Assembly (NCBI RefSeq): GCF_016907475.1
Contig: NZ_JAFBCA010000001.1
Span: forward strand, 3,162,001 to 3,226,000
Length of the DNA: 64,000 nt
From: Nocardioides cavernae
Lineage (GTDB): Bacteria; Actinomycetota; Actinomycetes; Propionibacteriales; Nocardioidaceae
Direction: 5' to 3'
The notes below the pieces were generated by a model. That model saw only the letters and a program-made list of their open reading frames with translations, did no database searches and was not told the origin of the DNA. Shown here piece after piece: positions 1 to 9,602 of this stretch. The number at the start of each line of letters is the position of its first letter. The first letter of the stretch is position 1. The translations under genes were made by a program, and so were the position numbers.

Positions 1-13
1 GTGGGCAGGCGTT

Positions 14-29
14 GTTACTCAGGGGTAAC
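14..29. promoter_or_regulatory. Candidate operator (16-base dyad) upstream of fadA
   Basis: The sequence GTTACTCAGGGGTAAC is an imperfect palindrome: 12 of 16 positions are symmetric (GTTACyC..GrGTAAC). It lies about 40 bases before the GTG of the thiolase gene. Such dyads are typical sites for TetR-family repressors, which often control fatty-acid oxidation genes in actinobacteria. That assignment is inference, since no regulator gene is in view. Confidence 0.45.
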
Positions 30-69
30 GTGAGCGCACCCTGTCCCCCTCATAGCCTGGGAGTAGCCA

Positions 70-1296
70 GTGTCCCGACCACAGCGTGAGGTCGTCTTCG
101 TCGACGGCGTGCGCACCCCGTTCGGCAAGGCCAAGGGCCAGTACGCCGAGACGCGCGCCGACGACCTCGTCATCAAGAGCATCCGCGAGCTGCTCCGTCG
201 CAACCCGTCCCTGCCGCCCGAGCGGGTGGACGAGGTGGCGATCGCCGCCACCACCCAGATCGGCGACCAGGGCCTCACCATCGGCCGCACCGCCGCGCTG
301 CTCGCCGGACTCCCGCAGAGCGTCCCCGGCTACTCCATCGACCGCATGTGCGCCGGCGCGATGACGGCCGTGACCAACACCGCCTCGGGCATCGCCTTCG
401 GTGCCTACGACGTCGCCATCGCCGGCGGCGTCGAGCACATGGGCCGCCACCCGATGGGCGAGGGCGTCGACCCCAACCCGCGCATCCTGTCCGAGCGGAT
501 CGTCAACCCCGACGCGCTCGTCATGGGAAAGACCGCGGAGAACCTCCACGACCGCTACCCCACGATCACCAAGCAGCGCGTGGACGAGTACGCCGTCCGC
601 AGCCAGCAGAAGACGAAGGCCGCCTACGACGCCGGGAAGATCCAGCCCGACCTCGTGCCGGTCGCGACCCGCTCGGCCGAGGCCGGCTGGGGTCTGGCCA
701 CGATCGACGAGCCCATGCGCCCCGAGACGACGATGGAGTCGCTCGCCAGCCTCAAGACCCCCTTCCGCTCGCACGGCAACGTCACCGCCGGCAACGCCGC
801 GGGCATCAACGACGGCGCCACCGCCGCGCTGCTGGCCGACGAGGAGACCGCGCGCGAGCTCGGCCTCCCCGTGAAGATGCGCCTGGTCACCTACGCCTTC
901 GTGGGCGTCGAGCCCGAGGTGATGGGCGCCGGCCCGATCCCGGCGACCGAGAAGGCCCTCCGGCTCGCCGGCCTCACGATCGACGACATCGAGGCCTTCG
1001 AGGTCAACGAGGCGTTCGCCGTGCAGGTGCTCGCCTTCCTCGAGCACTACGGCATCGCCGACGACGACGTGCGGGTGAACCCCTACGGCGGCGCGATCGC
1101 GATGGGGCACCCGCTGGCCTCGTCCGGCGTACGCCTGATGAACCAGCTGGCGCGCCAGTTCGAGGAGCGCCCCGAGGTCCGCTACGGCCTCACCACCATG
1201 TGCATCGGCATCGGCATGGGCGGCACCGTGATCTGGGAGAACCCCCACTGGACCGGTGCGGCCGCGACCCCCGACTCGATTGGAGAGTCCAAGTGA
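70..1296 (+). CDS. fadA: Acetyl-CoA acyltransferase (thiolase), beta-oxidation
   Basis: This 408-residue protein is a full-length degradative thiolase. It cleaves 3-ketoacyl-CoA with CoA to release acetyl-CoA in the last step of fatty-acid beta-oxidation. The nucleophilic cysteine is Cys94 in DRMCAGAM. The catalytic histidine is His347 in AMGHPLASSG, and the second cysteine is Cys378 in CIGIGMGG. The GTG start is preceded by GGGAG at a normal distance. The stop overlaps the GTG of the next gene (GTGA), so the two are co-translated as the FadA (beta) and FadB-like (alpha) subunits of a trifunctional-type complex. A 16-base dyad upstream may be its operator. Confidence 0.95.
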   Translation: MSRPQREVVFVDGVRTPFGKAKGQYAETRADDLVIKSIRELLRRNPSLPPERVDEVAIAATTQIGDQGLTIGRTAALLAGLPQSVPGYSIDRMCAGAMTAVTNTASGIAFGAYDVAIAGGVEHMGRHPMGEGVDPNPRILSERIVNPDALVMGKTAENLHDRYPTITKQRVDEYAVRSQQKTKAAYDAGKIQPDLVPVATRSAEAGWGLATIDEPMRPETTMESLASLKTPFRSHGNVTAGNAAGINDGATAALLADEETARELGLPVKMRLVTYAFVGVEPEVMGAGPIPATEKALRLAGLTIDDIEAFEVNEAFAVQVLAFLEHYGIADDDVRVNPYGGAIAMGHPLASSGVRLMNQLARQFEERPEVRYGLTTMCIGIGMGGTVIWENPHWTGAAATPDSIGESK

Positions 1297-3371
1297 ACGA
1301 CGTCAGCATCTTCGAGCGCGCGCAGGCGATCGTGTCCGACGCCGAGCGGGTCACGCAGGCCCACCTGCGGACCGTGACCCTGCCGGGCGCGACCATCGGC
1401 CTGATCACCCTCGACAACGGCGAGGACCACACCAAGCCCAACACCTTCGGACCCGCCTCGCTGCTCGCGCTGAACACCGCGATCGACGCGGCGCTGGTCG
1501 ACGACACGATCGACGCGATCGCGGTGACGGGCAAGCCGTTCATCCTGGCGGCCGGCGCCGACCTCAACGCGATCCAGGGCGGCGGCCCCGACGCCGTACG
1601 CACGGTCGCCGAGCTCGGGCACGCGGTGTTCCGCAAGCTCCAGGACGGCGGCAAGCCGTCGTTCGGCCTCGTCAACGGCCTCGCCCTCGGCGGTGGCCTC
1701 GAGGTGGCGCTGCACTGCACCTACCGCACCGTGATGGACTCCGCGCCGGCCCTCGGCCTGCCCGAGGTCATGCTCGGCCTGGTCCCCGGCTGGGGCGGCG
1801 CGTGGCTGGTGCCCAACCTCGTCGGTGCCGACAAGGCCGTGACGCTGATCGTCGAGAACCCGCTCAACCAGGGCAGGACGCTGGGCGGGCAGGCGGCGTA
1901 CGACTTCGGGCTGGCCGACGCGGTCTTCAACGGTGCCGACTTCCTCGAGCAGTCCCTGCTCTGGGCGGCCTCCGTGCTCCGCGGCGAGACCGTCGTCGAG
2001 CGCGCCGAGGTCGACCGGGGCGAGGCGTGGGACGCAGCGATCGAGCGCGCCCGCGGCATCGTCGCGGCCAAGACCGGTGGGGGCTCCCCCGCCGCGGCCA
2101 AGGCCGTCGAGCTCATCGCCGCTGCGCGTGACACCGACCGCGACACCGGCTTCGCGGCCGAGGACGACGCCCTCGAGGCGATGTCGCAGACCGCCGAGCT
2201 GCTCGCCTCGCTCTACTCGTTCGACCTCGTGCAGAAGCGGGCCAAGCGGCCGGCGGGCGCGCCCGACAAGTCGCTCGCCCGCCCGGTGACCAAGGTGGGC
2301 ATCGTGGGTGCCGGCCTCATGGCGAGCCAGCTCGCGCTTCTCTTCGTACGACGCCTCGAGGTGCCGGTCGTGCTGACCGACCTGGACCAGGAGCGCGCCG
2401 ACAAGGGCGTCGCCTACGTCCACGCCGAGATCGACAAGCTGCTCGCCAAGGGCCGGATCAACCAGGACAAGGCCAACCGCCACAAGGCGCTGGTGTCCGG
2501 TGAGACCGACAAGCAGGTGGCCTTCGGCGACGCCGACTTCGTGATCGAGGCCGTCTTCGAGGAGATGTCGGTCAAGAAGACGGTCTTCGCCGACGTCGAG
2601 AAGGTCGTGAGCGCCGAGTGCGTGCTGGCGACCAACACCTCGTCGCTGTCGATCACCGAGATGGCCGCCGACCTCGAGCACCCCGAGCGGGTCGTGGGCT
2701 TCCACTTCTTCAACCCCGTCGCGGTGATGCCGCTGCTGGAGATCGTGAAGGGCGACGCCACCGACGACGCCACGCTGGCCACGGCGTTCGCGACCGGCAA
2801 GGCGCTGAAGAAGACGACGATCCTGGTCAAGGACAGCCCGTCGTTCATCGTGAACCGGCTGCTCGGCCGCTTCATGAGCGAGGTCGGCCGCATCGTCGAC
2901 GAGGGCACGTCCGTCGGCGTGGCCGACAGCGCCTTCGCCGGCATCGCGCCGATGCCGCCGTTCGTGCTGCTCTCGCTCGTGGGACCGGCGATCGCGCTGC
3001 ACAACAACGAGACGCTGAAGGTTGCGTTCCCCGACCGCTTCTACGTCTCCCCCGCCCTCGAGCGGATCGTCGCTGCGAGGAAGGGTGCCTACTACGGCCC
3101 CGACGGCCGCCTCGACCCCGAGGTGGAGGAGCTGCTCGAGAAGCCGTCGTCCCCCGTCGTGCTCACGGCCGAGGAGGTGCGCGACCGGACGCTGTCCGGC
3201 CTGGCCGAGGAGGCGCGCCTGATGCTCGACGAGGGCGTCGTCGCCGCCCCGCAGGACATCGACCTGGCGATGATCACCGGCGCCGGGTTCTCGTTCTGGA
3301 ACGGCGGCCTGACCTTCATGCTCGATGTCGCAGGCATCTCGGAGAAGGCGACCGGCAAGCGCTTCCACTGA
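1293..3371 (+). CDS. fadB: Enoyl-CoA hydratase / 3-hydroxyacyl-CoA dehydrogenase (multifunctional alpha subunit)
   Basis: The protein has 692 residues and two enzyme modules. Residues about 20-260 form a crotonase-fold enoyl-CoA hydratase, with the oxyanion-hole stretch ILAAGADLNAI and a catalytic-loop region around LPEVMLGLVPGWGG. From about 330 comes an NAD-dependent 3-hydroxyacyl-CoA dehydrogenase: the Rossmann motif is KVGIVGAGLMASQ and the catalytic histidine lies in GFHFFNPVAVMP near residue 470. It performs hydration and oxidation of enoyl-CoA before thiolysis by FadA. I chose the GTG at 1293 because it overlaps the fadA stop and the protein begins there with family-like sequence; the open frame further upstream is shadow coding inside fadA. 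Confidence 0.93.
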   Translation: MNDVSIFERAQAIVSDAERVTQAHLRTVTLPGATIGLITLDNGEDHTKPNTFGPASLLALNTAIDAALVDDTIDAIAVTGKPFILAAGADLNAIQGGGPDAVRTVAELGHAVFRKLQDGGKPSFGLVNGLALGGGLEVALHCTYRTVMDSAPALGLPEVMLGLVPGWGGAWLVPNLVGADKAVTLIVENPLNQGRTLGGQAAYDFGLADAVFNGADFLEQSLLWAASVLRGETVVERAEVDRGEAWDAAIERARGIVAAKTGGGSPAAAKAVELIAAARDTDRDTGFAAEDDALEAMSQTAELLASLYSFDLVQKRAKRPAGAPDKSLARPVTKVGIVGAGLMASQLALLFVRRLEVPVVLTDLDQERADKGVAYVHAEIDKLLAKGRINQDKANRHKALVSGETDKQVAFGDADFVIEAVFEEMSVKKTVFADVEKVVSAECVLATNTSSLSITEMAADLEHPERVVGFHFFNPVAVMPLLEIVKGDATDDATLATAFATGKALKKTTILVKDSPSFIVNRLLGRFMSEVGRIVDEGTSVGVADSAFAGIAPMPPFVLLSLVGPAIALHNNETLKVAFPDRFYVSPALERIVAARKGAYYGPDGRLDPEVEELLEKPSSPVVLTAEEVRDRTLSGLAEEARLMLDEGVVAAPQDIDLAMITGAGFSFWNGGLTFMLDVAGISEKATGKRFH

Positions 3372-3408
3372 CCCGTCGAGTGGGCGCCTCGTGACGCCCA
3401 CAGCCCGT

Positions 3409-3477
3409 CGAGTCGGCGCATCCTGCGGGAGGATGCGCCGACTCGACGTCATTTCGACGCCAGGATGCGCCGACTCG
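3409..3477. repeat. Inverted repeat plus third copy in fadB/permease gap
   Basis: CGAGTCGGCGCATCCT (3409-3424) is followed after five bases by its perfect complement (3430-3445), a 16-bp stem. The same 16 bases as the right arm occur again at 3462-3477. The element sits between convergent genes and could terminate transcription both ways. The extra copy and lack of a T-run suggest an interspersed dyad repeat rather than a simple terminator. Confidence 0.7.
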
Positions 3478-3480
3478 AGG

Positions 3481-5010
3481 TCAGGCGTGAGGGTCCGCCG
3501 CGGCGCCTTCTGCCGGGTCGGTGGTGCGGGTGCCCGACATCTCACCCCGGCCGAGCCGGCTGTGGGAGCGGCCGTAGGCGAAGTAGACGACGAGCCCGAT
3601 GGCCATCCAGACCAGGAAGCGGAACCAGGTCTCGGCGATCAGGTTGAGCATCAGGTAGCCGCACAGCAGCACCGACGCGGTGGCGACGACGTAGATCCCC
3701 GGCACCCGGAATGCGCGGTGCAGGTCGGGGCGTGTCCTGCGGAGGACCAGCACGCCCACGCTGACGAGCATGAAGGCGAACAGCGTGCCGATGCTGACCA
3801 GGTCGCCCAGCGTCTCGAACGGCACGAAGCCCGACAGCACCGAGACCATGATCGCGGTCACCGCGGTGATGCGGTAGGGCGTGCCGAACGTCGGGTGGAC
3901 CCTGGCCAGGCCGACGGGCAGCAGCCCGTCGCGGGCCATCGCGAAGGCGACCCGCGTCTGGCCCATCATCAGGATCAGCACGACGACGGTCAGCCCGATC
4001 GTGGCCCCGATGGCGATCAGGTCCGATATCCAGTGCAACCCGACGTTCTCGAACGCCGTCGCGAGGGGTGCCGCGTCATCGGGGTCGATGTCGCGGTAGG
4101 ACTGCATGCCGGTGATGACGAGCGAGACCGCGATGTAGAGGACGGTCACGATGGCGAGCGACGCCAGCACCCCGATCGGGACGTCACGCTGCGGGTTCTT
4201 GGTCTCCTCGGCGGTGGTCGCGACGACGTCGAACCCGATGAACGCGAAGAACACGATGGCGGCGCCGGCGATCACCCCGGCGATCCCGAAGACCGCCGGC
4301 TCGAGGCCGAAGATCGAGGTGATCAGCGGGGTCTTCCAGGCGGAGGCGTCCGCGCCCGAGGAGGGCTGGCTCGGCGGGATGAAGGGCGTGTAGTTGGACG
4401 TCTTGACGTGCGCGACGCCGACGATGATCACGAGGGCGACGACGCTCAGCTTGATGGCCACCACGATCTGGTTGACGCGGCTGGAGAGCTTGATGCCGCC
4501 GATCAGGACCGAGGCGCAGACCAGGGTGATCACGATCGCCGGGAGGTTGACCACGCCGTCACTGGCCGAGGTCAACGACGCCGGGATCTCGAGCGGGGTG
4601 CCGTCCAGCAGGGCCGTGAGGTAGCCGGAGAAGCCGACCGCCAGCGCCGAGGCGCCGACCGTGAACTCCAGCACGAGGTCCCAGCCGATGATCCAGGCGA
4701 TCAGCTCGCCGAAGGTGGCGTACGAGAACGTGTAGGCGCTCCCCGCCACCGGCACCGTCGAGGCGAACTCTGCGTAGCAGAGCGCCGCGAGCGCGCAGGC
4801 CAGTCCGGCGATGAGGAACGACAGCGAGATGGCCGGCCCTGCGTTCGTCGCGGCGACCAGGCCGGTGTAGACGAAGATGCCGGCACCGATGATGACGCCG
4901 ACACCGAAGATCGTGAGGTCGAGGGCACCGAGGTTCTTCTTCAGGCGGTGCTCGGGCTCCTCGGTCTCGGCGATCGACTGCTCGACTGACTTGGTCCGGA
5001 AGAGACTCAT
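3481..5010 (-). CDS. APC-superfamily amino acid permease
   Basis: This 509-residue inner-membrane transporter has about 12-13 hydrophobic helices. The first carries GVGVIIGAGIFVYTG, the unwound substrate-binding motif of the amino acid-polyamine-organocation superfamily. Length and sequence fit the cationic amino acid transporter branch, so arginine, lysine or a related amino acid is a likely substrate, although this cannot be read from sequence. I chose the ATG at 5010 (SLFRTKSVEQ) over an upstream frame extension. A TACCTT box lies six bases before it on the coding strand and no Shine-Dalgarno is visible, so the mRNA is probably leaderless. The tail (about residue 480 on) is polar and cytoplasmic. 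Confidence 0.9.
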   Translation of the reverse strand: MSLFRTKSVEQSIAETEEPEHRLKKNLGALDLTIFGVGVIIGAGIFVYTGLVAATNAGPAISLSFLIAGLACALAALCYAEFASTVPVAGSAYTFSYATFGELIAWIIGWDLVLEFTVGASALAVGFSGYLTALLDGTPLEIPASLTSASDGVVNLPAIVITLVCASVLIGGIKLSSRVNQIVVAIKLSVVALVIIVGVAHVKTSNYTPFIPPSQPSSGADASAWKTPLITSIFGLEPAVFGIAGVIAGAAIVFFAFIGFDVVATTAEETKNPQRDVPIGVLASLAIVTVLYIAVSLVITGMQSYRDIDPDDAAPLATAFENVGLHWISDLIAIGATIGLTVVVLILMMGQTRVAFAMARDGLLPVGLARVHPTFGTPYRITAVTAIMVSVLSGFVPFETLGDLVSIGTLFAFMLVSVGVLVLRRTRPDLHRAFRVPGIYVVATASVLLCGYLMLNLIAETWFRFLVWMAIGLVVYFAYGRSHSRLGRGEMSGTRTTDPAEGAAADPHA

Positions 5011-5136
5011 CCCAGCAAGGTAGACCCGACCGGCCCTCCTGCGCTTCCCGGTCTCGCGTGTCGCGAGCGACCCAACCATCCGGGCTGCTGGGATCGTCGG
5101 TAGGGGTGAACGCCCCCGAGCAGTCAGGACCGACCG

Positions 5137-5673
5137 ATGCCACGACGAGATCCGGCAGCCTTCGCCGAGTTCGTCGCTGCCCGATCAGCCTCGCTGCACC
5201 GCACGGCGTACCTGCTGGTCGGCGACCGTGGCCTCGCCCAGGACCTGCTCCAGGAGGCCCTCACCAAGACGTACGTCGCGTGGCCGAGGCTGCGCGACCC
5301 GGGCAAGGCCGAGGCCTACACGCGCAAGGCGCTCACGACGACCGCGATCACCTGGTACCGCCGCCGCAGCTGGGGCGAGCGTCCGGTCGACACCGTGCCC
5401 GAGCGAGTCGGGGTCGGTCATGACGACGACGTGGCCACCAGGGACCTGCTCTGGCAGGCGCTGCAGGCCCTGCCGCCGCGGCAGCGAGCCGCGATCGTCC
5501 TGCGCTTCTACGAGGACCTCACCGAGGCGCAGACCGCGGCCGTCCTCGGCTGTGCCGTCGGCACCGTCAAGAGCCAGGTCTCCACCGCCCTCCGCACCCT
5601 GCGCACGCGCCTCGGCGAGCGGATCGCCGACGCCGACCTCTACCCCGCCGACCCGCTGGAGGTGACCCGATGA
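5137..5673 (+). CDS. SigE-family ECF RNA polymerase sigma factor
   Basis: This 178-residue protein is a group 4 sigma factor of the actinobacterial SigE family (PF04542/PF08281 type). Region 2 covers about residues 10-75 (ASLHRTAYLLVGDRGLAQDL). Region 4, with its helix-turn-helix, covers about 110-165 (LTEAQTAAVLGCAVGTVKSQ). It directs RNA polymerase to a small regulon. The last codons overlap the start of the next gene as ATGA, and that gene encodes a one-helix membrane protein, the usual arrangement for a sigma factor and its membrane-bound modulator. The cue it answers to is unknown. Confidence 0.9.
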   Translation: MPRRDPAAFAEFVAARSASLHRTAYLLVGDRGLAQDLLQEALTKTYVAWPRLRDPGKAEAYTRKALTTTAITWYRRRSWGERPVDTVPERVGVGHDDDVATRDLLWQALQALPPRQRAAIVLRFYEDLTEAQTAAVLGCAVGTVKSQVSTALRTLRTRLGERIADADLYPADPLEVTR

Positions 5674-6740
5674 CCGGGCTGCTCAACGACGTGATGCGCG
5701 ACCGTGCCGACCACCTCGAGCCTCCGGAGGTCGACGTGGCCGCCATCGCCCGCGACGGCGAGCGAGCCGTACGCCGCCGGCGCGCCACCGTCGTCGCTGG
5801 CCTGGCTGCGGCCTCCGTGGTGGCCGCGGTCTCCGGAGCCGCGCTGCTCGGCACCCGGGGCAGCGACGACGGAGAGGTCGCGGGGAGTCCCCCGGCCGGC
5901 GTGCAGCCCCTGACCTGGACTGCCGGTCGCACGCTGCACACCGCCGGCGGGGAGTCCGTCGACCTCGCCGCCGAGGTCCGGGCCTGGGTGTGGGTCGTTG
6001 ACGACGTGGTCTACACGGACCCCGGCCACCGCGTGCACCTCTGGCGGGACGGTCGCGACCAGGTGGTCGGCGAGACGGCTTCCCCGGACACCGACCTCGC
6101 CGAGCTCGTGTCCGACGGCACCTTCGTCGCCTGGGTCGGCACCGACCGACGGGTCGTGCGCCTCGACGTGGCGGACGGGACCACAGTCCGGGGGCCGGCG
6201 CTGCCCGGCGAGCGGCCGCGGGTGACTGCGATCGACGGCGCCGAGGTCTACCTCGCCGACTCGGCCGGGGTGTACGCCTGGCAGCCGTCGACGCCCAGCA
6301 GGTACCGCACCCTCGACACGGATCCGCGCGCCGTGGTCCTGGACGCCGAGTCCGGCACCCTGGTGCGCACCGCCCCGGGCCGGACGGTCCTCCTCGAACG
6401 CGAGGGGACGACCCTCCACGTGTCCTCGCGCGAGTTCGCCGACCTCTCCCCCGACGCCCGGCTGGTGTCGCTGGACGACGCGGACATCGGCAAGGTCGTC
6501 GACACGACGACGGGCCGGGAGGTCACGCTGGACCACGGCCACGAGTGGGCGGTGGGCTACCAGTGGCTCGGACCGACGACCGTGGCGACGCTGGCCTTCG
6601 ACGGCATGGACGACGAGACGTCCATGGACGGCTGGCTCCTGACCTGCGACGCGCTCACCGGCGCCTGCTCACCCGGCGAGCAGCTGCCGCCGCTCGGCGA
6701 CTTCCAGCTGCCGGCTGGGCTGCACCTCGCCGCCCCCTGA
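5670..6740 (+). CDS. Membrane protein paired with sigma factor (putative anti-sigma or modulator)
   Basis: This 356-residue protein has a short cytoplasmic N-terminus (residues 1-39, basic at 30-39), one transmembrane helix (about 40-61) and a roughly 290-residue extracytoplasmic domain. The outer part is rich in beta-strand-like repeats of the form VYLADSAGVYAWQP and resembles a WD40/PQQ-like propeller. No zinc-binding anti-sigma HxxxCxxC motif is present. The ATGA overlap with the sigma gene implies co-translation and a regulatory role, which is inference from position. It ends only five bases from the stop of the convergent dxs gene. Confidence 0.7.
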   Translation: MTGLLNDVMRDRADHLEPPEVDVAAIARDGERAVRRRRATVVAGLAAASVVAAVSGAALLGTRGSDDGEVAGSPPAGVQPLTWTAGRTLHTAGGESVDLAAEVRAWVWVVDDVVYTDPGHRVHLWRDGRDQVVGETASPDTDLAELVSDGTFVAWVGTDRRVVRLDVADGTTVRGPALPGERPRVTAIDGAEVYLADSAGVYAWQPSTPSRYRTLDTDPRAVVLDAESGTLVRTAPGRTVLLEREGTTLHVSSREFADLSPDARLVSLDDADIGKVVDTTTGREVTLDHGHEWAVGYQWLGPTTVATLAFDGMDDETSMDGWLLTCDALTGACSPGEQLPPLGDFQLPAGLHLAAP

Positions 6741-6745
6741 GGTGG

Positions 6746-8650
6746 TCAGACGGTGTGGTCGACCTCGACGACGCTGAGCCCGCGGTCGAGGGCGGTGACG
6801 TCCTCCACGATCGACCGGGCGAGGGTCTGCGCGTCGAGACCGATGCGCGCCAGGATCACGTCGCGCTTGGCGTGGTCGAGGAACTCCTGCGGGATGCCGT
6901 GCAGGCGGAACGGCGTACGCACGCCCGCGTCGTTGAGTGCCTGCAGGAGCGTCGCGCCGCAGCCGCCGACGCGTCCGTTGTCCTCGACGCTCACCACGAG
7001 CCGGTGCTCGCGCGCGAGGTCGATCAGGGCGGGGTCGACCGGCTTGACCCAGCGGGGGTCCACGACGGTGACACCGATGCCCTGGTCGGTCAGCCGTGCG
7101 GCGACCTCGACGGCCGTGGTCGCCATCGAGCCGACCGCGACGACCAGCACGTCATGGTCGCCCGAGCGGACGAGCACGTCGGCGCCACCGGCACGGTCGA
7201 TCGCCGGCACGTCCGCGGGCGGCGGACCCTTGGGGAACCTGACCACGGTCGGGGCGTCGTCGACCTGGACTGCCTCGTCGAGCAGCTCGTGCAGCCGCGT
7301 GACGTCACGGGGCGCGGCGAGCCGCAGCCCGGGGACGACCTGGAGGATCGACATGTCCCACATGCCGTTGTGGCTCGCGCCGTCGTCGCCGGTGACACCG
7401 GAGCGGTCGAGCACGAAGGTGACGCCGCACCTGTGCAGCGCGACGTCCATCAGGACCTGGTCGAAGGCGCGGTTGAGGAAGGTCGCGTAGACCGCGAAGA
7501 CGGGGTGGAGGCCGCCCATCGCCAGCCCGGCGGCGGAGGTGACGGCGTGCTGCTCGGCGATGCCGACGTCGAAGGTGCGCTCGGGGTACTTCTCGGCGAA
7601 CACGTCGAGGCCGACGGGGTGCATCATCGCCGCGGTGATGGCCACGACGTCCTCGCGGCGGGCGCCGAGGTCGACGATCGCCTCGGAGAAGTGGTCGGTC
7701 CAGATCTTGCCCTTGGGCTTCTCCGCGCCGGTCTGCACGTCGAAGGGCCCGGGGGCGTGGAACTGGTCGGCCTCGTGCCGCAGGGCGGGGTCGTAGCCCT
7801 GGCCCTTGCGGGTGAGCGCGTGGACGATGACGGGTCCGTCGAAGCGCTTGGCGTTGGTCAGCGCCTGCTCCATCGCGGCGCGGTCGTGGCCGTCGACGGG
7901 GCCGACGTACTTGAGGCCGAGGTCCTCGAACAGCCCCTGCGGGGCGAGCGCGTCCTTCATGCCCTTCTTGACGGCGTGGAGGGCGTCGTACGCCGCGTGC
8001 CCGACGCCGGGGACGGCGTTGAGCCGCTTCTTGACCAGGTCGAGGACCTGCTCGTAGCGCGGGTTGGTGCGCAGCGAGGTGAGCGCCGTGGCGAGCCCGC
8101 CGATGGTCGGGGTGTAGGACCGCTCGTTGTCGTTGACGACGATGACGAGGCGGCTCTTCTTCGCGATCGCGATGTTGTTGAGGGCCTCCCACGCCATGCC
8201 GCCGGTGAGCGCGCCGTCGCCGATCACCGCGACGACGTGCCGGTCCTCCCCTCGGATGGCGTAGGCCTTGGCCAGCCCGTCGGCGTAGGACAGCGCGGTG
8301 GAGGCGTGCGAGTTCTCGACGATGTCGTGGTCGGACTCGGCCTGGCTGGGGTAGCCGCTGATGCCACCCTCCTTGCGCAGGGTGGCGAAGTCGGCGTGAC
8401 GGCCGGTGACGAGCTTGTGCACGTAGGACTGGTGGCCGGTGTCGAAGACGACCCGGTCGCGCGGCGAGTCGAAGACCCGGTGGATGGCCAGCGTCAGCTC
8501 GACGACACCGAGGTTGGGCCCGAGGTGCCCCGAGTTCGTCGCGACCGTGCGGATCATCAGGTCGCGGATCTCGGCGGCGAGCTCGTCGAGCTGCTCCGCG
8601 GAGAGCCCGCGGAGGTCGCTCGGGGAGGCGATCGAGTCGAGGAGAGCCAT
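6746..8650 (-). CDS. dxs: 1-deoxy-D-xylulose-5-phosphate synthase
   Basis: This 634-residue, full-length enzyme condenses pyruvate and glyceraldehyde 3-phosphate to DXP with thiamine diphosphate. It is the entry to the MEP isoprenoid pathway and also supplies thiamine and pyridoxal synthesis in many bacteria. The ThDP/Mg signature GDG...NN spans residues 144-159. His42 in SGHLGPNLG and the pyrimidine-binding domain with [13 protein letters not shown] are present, followed by a C-terminal transketolase domain. On the coding strand a TAGACT box (8659-8664) sits eight bases before the ATG, so the gene probably has its own promoter and a leaderless message. dxs is in the same chromosomal neighbourhood in M. 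tuberculosis (Rv2682c). Confidence 0.97.
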   Translation of the reverse strand: MALLDSIASPSDLRGLSAEQLDELAAEIRDLMIRTVATNSGHLGPNLGVVELTLAIHRVFDSPRDRVVFDTGHQSYVHKLVTGRHADFATLRKEGGISGYPSQAESDHDIVENSHASTALSYADGLAKAYAIRGEDRHVVAVIGDGALTGGMAWEALNNIAIAKKSRLVIVVNDNERSYTPTIGGLATALTSLRTNPRYEQVLDLVKKRLNAVPGVGHAAYDALHAVKKGMKDALAPQGLFEDLGLKYVGPVDGHDRAAMEQALTNAKRFDGPVIVHALTRKGQGYDPALRHEADQFHAPGPFDVQTGAEKPKGKIWTDHFSEAIVDLGARREDVVAITAAMMHPVGLDVFAEKYPERTFDVGIAEQHAVTSAAGLAMGGLHPVFAVYATFLNRAFDQVLMDVALHRCGVTFVLDRSGVTGDDGASHNGMWDMSILQVVPGLRLAAPRDVTRLHELLDEAVQVDDAPTVVRFPKGPPPADVPAIDRAGGADVLVRSGDHDVLVVAVGSMATTAVEVAARLTDQGIGVTVVDPRWVKPVDPALIDLAREHRLVVSVEDNGRVGGCGATLLQALNDAGVRTPFRLHGIPQEFLDHAKRDVILARIGLDAQTLARSIVEDVTALDRGLSVVEVDHTV

Positions 8651-8666
8651 GGGGCGAGAGTCTATT

Positions 8667-9602
8667 TCATGGACGGTCGATGACCGCCACCGCCGGCTCG
8701 TGGAGGCTCCCCAGCCAGAGCCTGCCGTCGTGCTCCCGGACGCCGGTGACCATGTGGTAGCCGGCGCCGCGCTCGAGGCCCGGCAGGTCGAGGTCGTGCA
8801 CCAGCCGGCCGTCGTCGTCGTAGGCCTGCACCCGGATCGTCCGCGCGGGCTTGGGCTGCAGCGCCTCGGGGATCCGCGTGACCGCCTTGCGCAGGGGCAT
8901 CGGGGCGGTGCCGAGCCGCTCGACCAGGCCGTCGACGGGGCTCGCGACCGCCACCCAGATCAGCCCGTCGCTCCCCCGGCTGATGTTGTCGGGATAGCCC
9001 GGGAGGTCCGTGACGAGGTGGTCGCGCTCCCCTGCGCGCGGGCCGGTCAGCCAGAGGCGTACGACAGTGCGGCCGCGGCACTCGGCCACGGCGACATAGG
9101 ACTCGTCGGAGGCGAGTGCGACGCCGTTGGCGAAGGCCAGCCCGGTGAGCACCACCTCGACCGACCCGTCGGGGTCTCTGCGCAGCAACCGGCCGGTGCG
9201 GGTGTGCTGGACGAAGTCGTCCTTCCACTGCTCCACGCCGAAGTGCAGCGAGGAGTCGCTGAACCACACGGTGCCGTCACCGGCGACCGCGGCGTTGTTG
9301 CAGAACCTCATCGGCTCGCCGTCGACCTCGCCGACGAGCACCTCGACGGCGCCGGTCGCGGGTGACACCCGCAGCACGCCCCGCCTTGCGTCGCAGACGA
9401 CGAGGTCACCGTCGGGCAGCAGCTCGATGCCCAGCGGGCGGCCGCCGGTGTCGGCGACGCGTCGGGTGCTGCCCGTCGCGGGGTCGATCGCCCAGATCGC
9501 GCCGTCCTCGGTGCCGGTGAAGACGGTGCCGTCGGGCCCGACGAGCACGTCCTCCGCGCCCATCGACGGGACGGGGTGGACGGTGAGGGTCTGGGCGGTC
9601 AT
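8667..9602 (-). CDS. SMP-30/gluconolactonase/strictosidine-synthase-like beta-propeller protein
   Basis: This 311-residue protein has no signal peptide or membrane helix. Its sequence shows the six-bladed propeller pattern of the SMP-30/strictosidine synthase superfamily: repeated blades such as [20 protein letters not shown], then [17 protein letters not shown] and [20 protein letters not shown]. Members hydrolyse lactones or bind small ligands around a central metal. The substrate here is not deducible. Its ATG overlaps the stop of the triple-Nudix gene (ATGA at 9599-9602), so the two proteins are made from one message and may act together. Confidence 0.8.
   Translation of the reverse strand: MTAQTLTVHPVPSMGAEDVLVGPDGTVFTGTEDGAIWAIDPATGSTRRVADTGGRPLGIELLPDGDLVVCDARRGVLRVSPATGAVEVLVGEVDGEPMRFCNNAAVAGDGTVWFSDSSLHFGVEQWKDDFVQHTRTGRLLRRDPDGSVEVVLTGLAFANGVALASDESYVAVAECRGRTVVRLWLTGPRAGERDHLVTDLPGYPDNISRGSDGLIWVAVASPVDGLVERLGTAPMPLRKAVTRIPEALQPKPARTIRVQAYDDDGRLVHDLDLPGLERGAGYHMVTGVREHDGRLWLGSLHEPAVAVIDRP

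Noticed and set aside
19..1248. Long minus-strand frame across fadA
   Set aside because: Low-complexity Gly/Val/Ala/His-rich translation typical of the antisense frame of a high-GC gene; thiolase on the plus strand is unambiguous.
1182..3545. 787-codon minus-strand frame opposite fadB
   Set aside because: Antisense shadow of a well-recognised multifunctional enzyme; no domain content.
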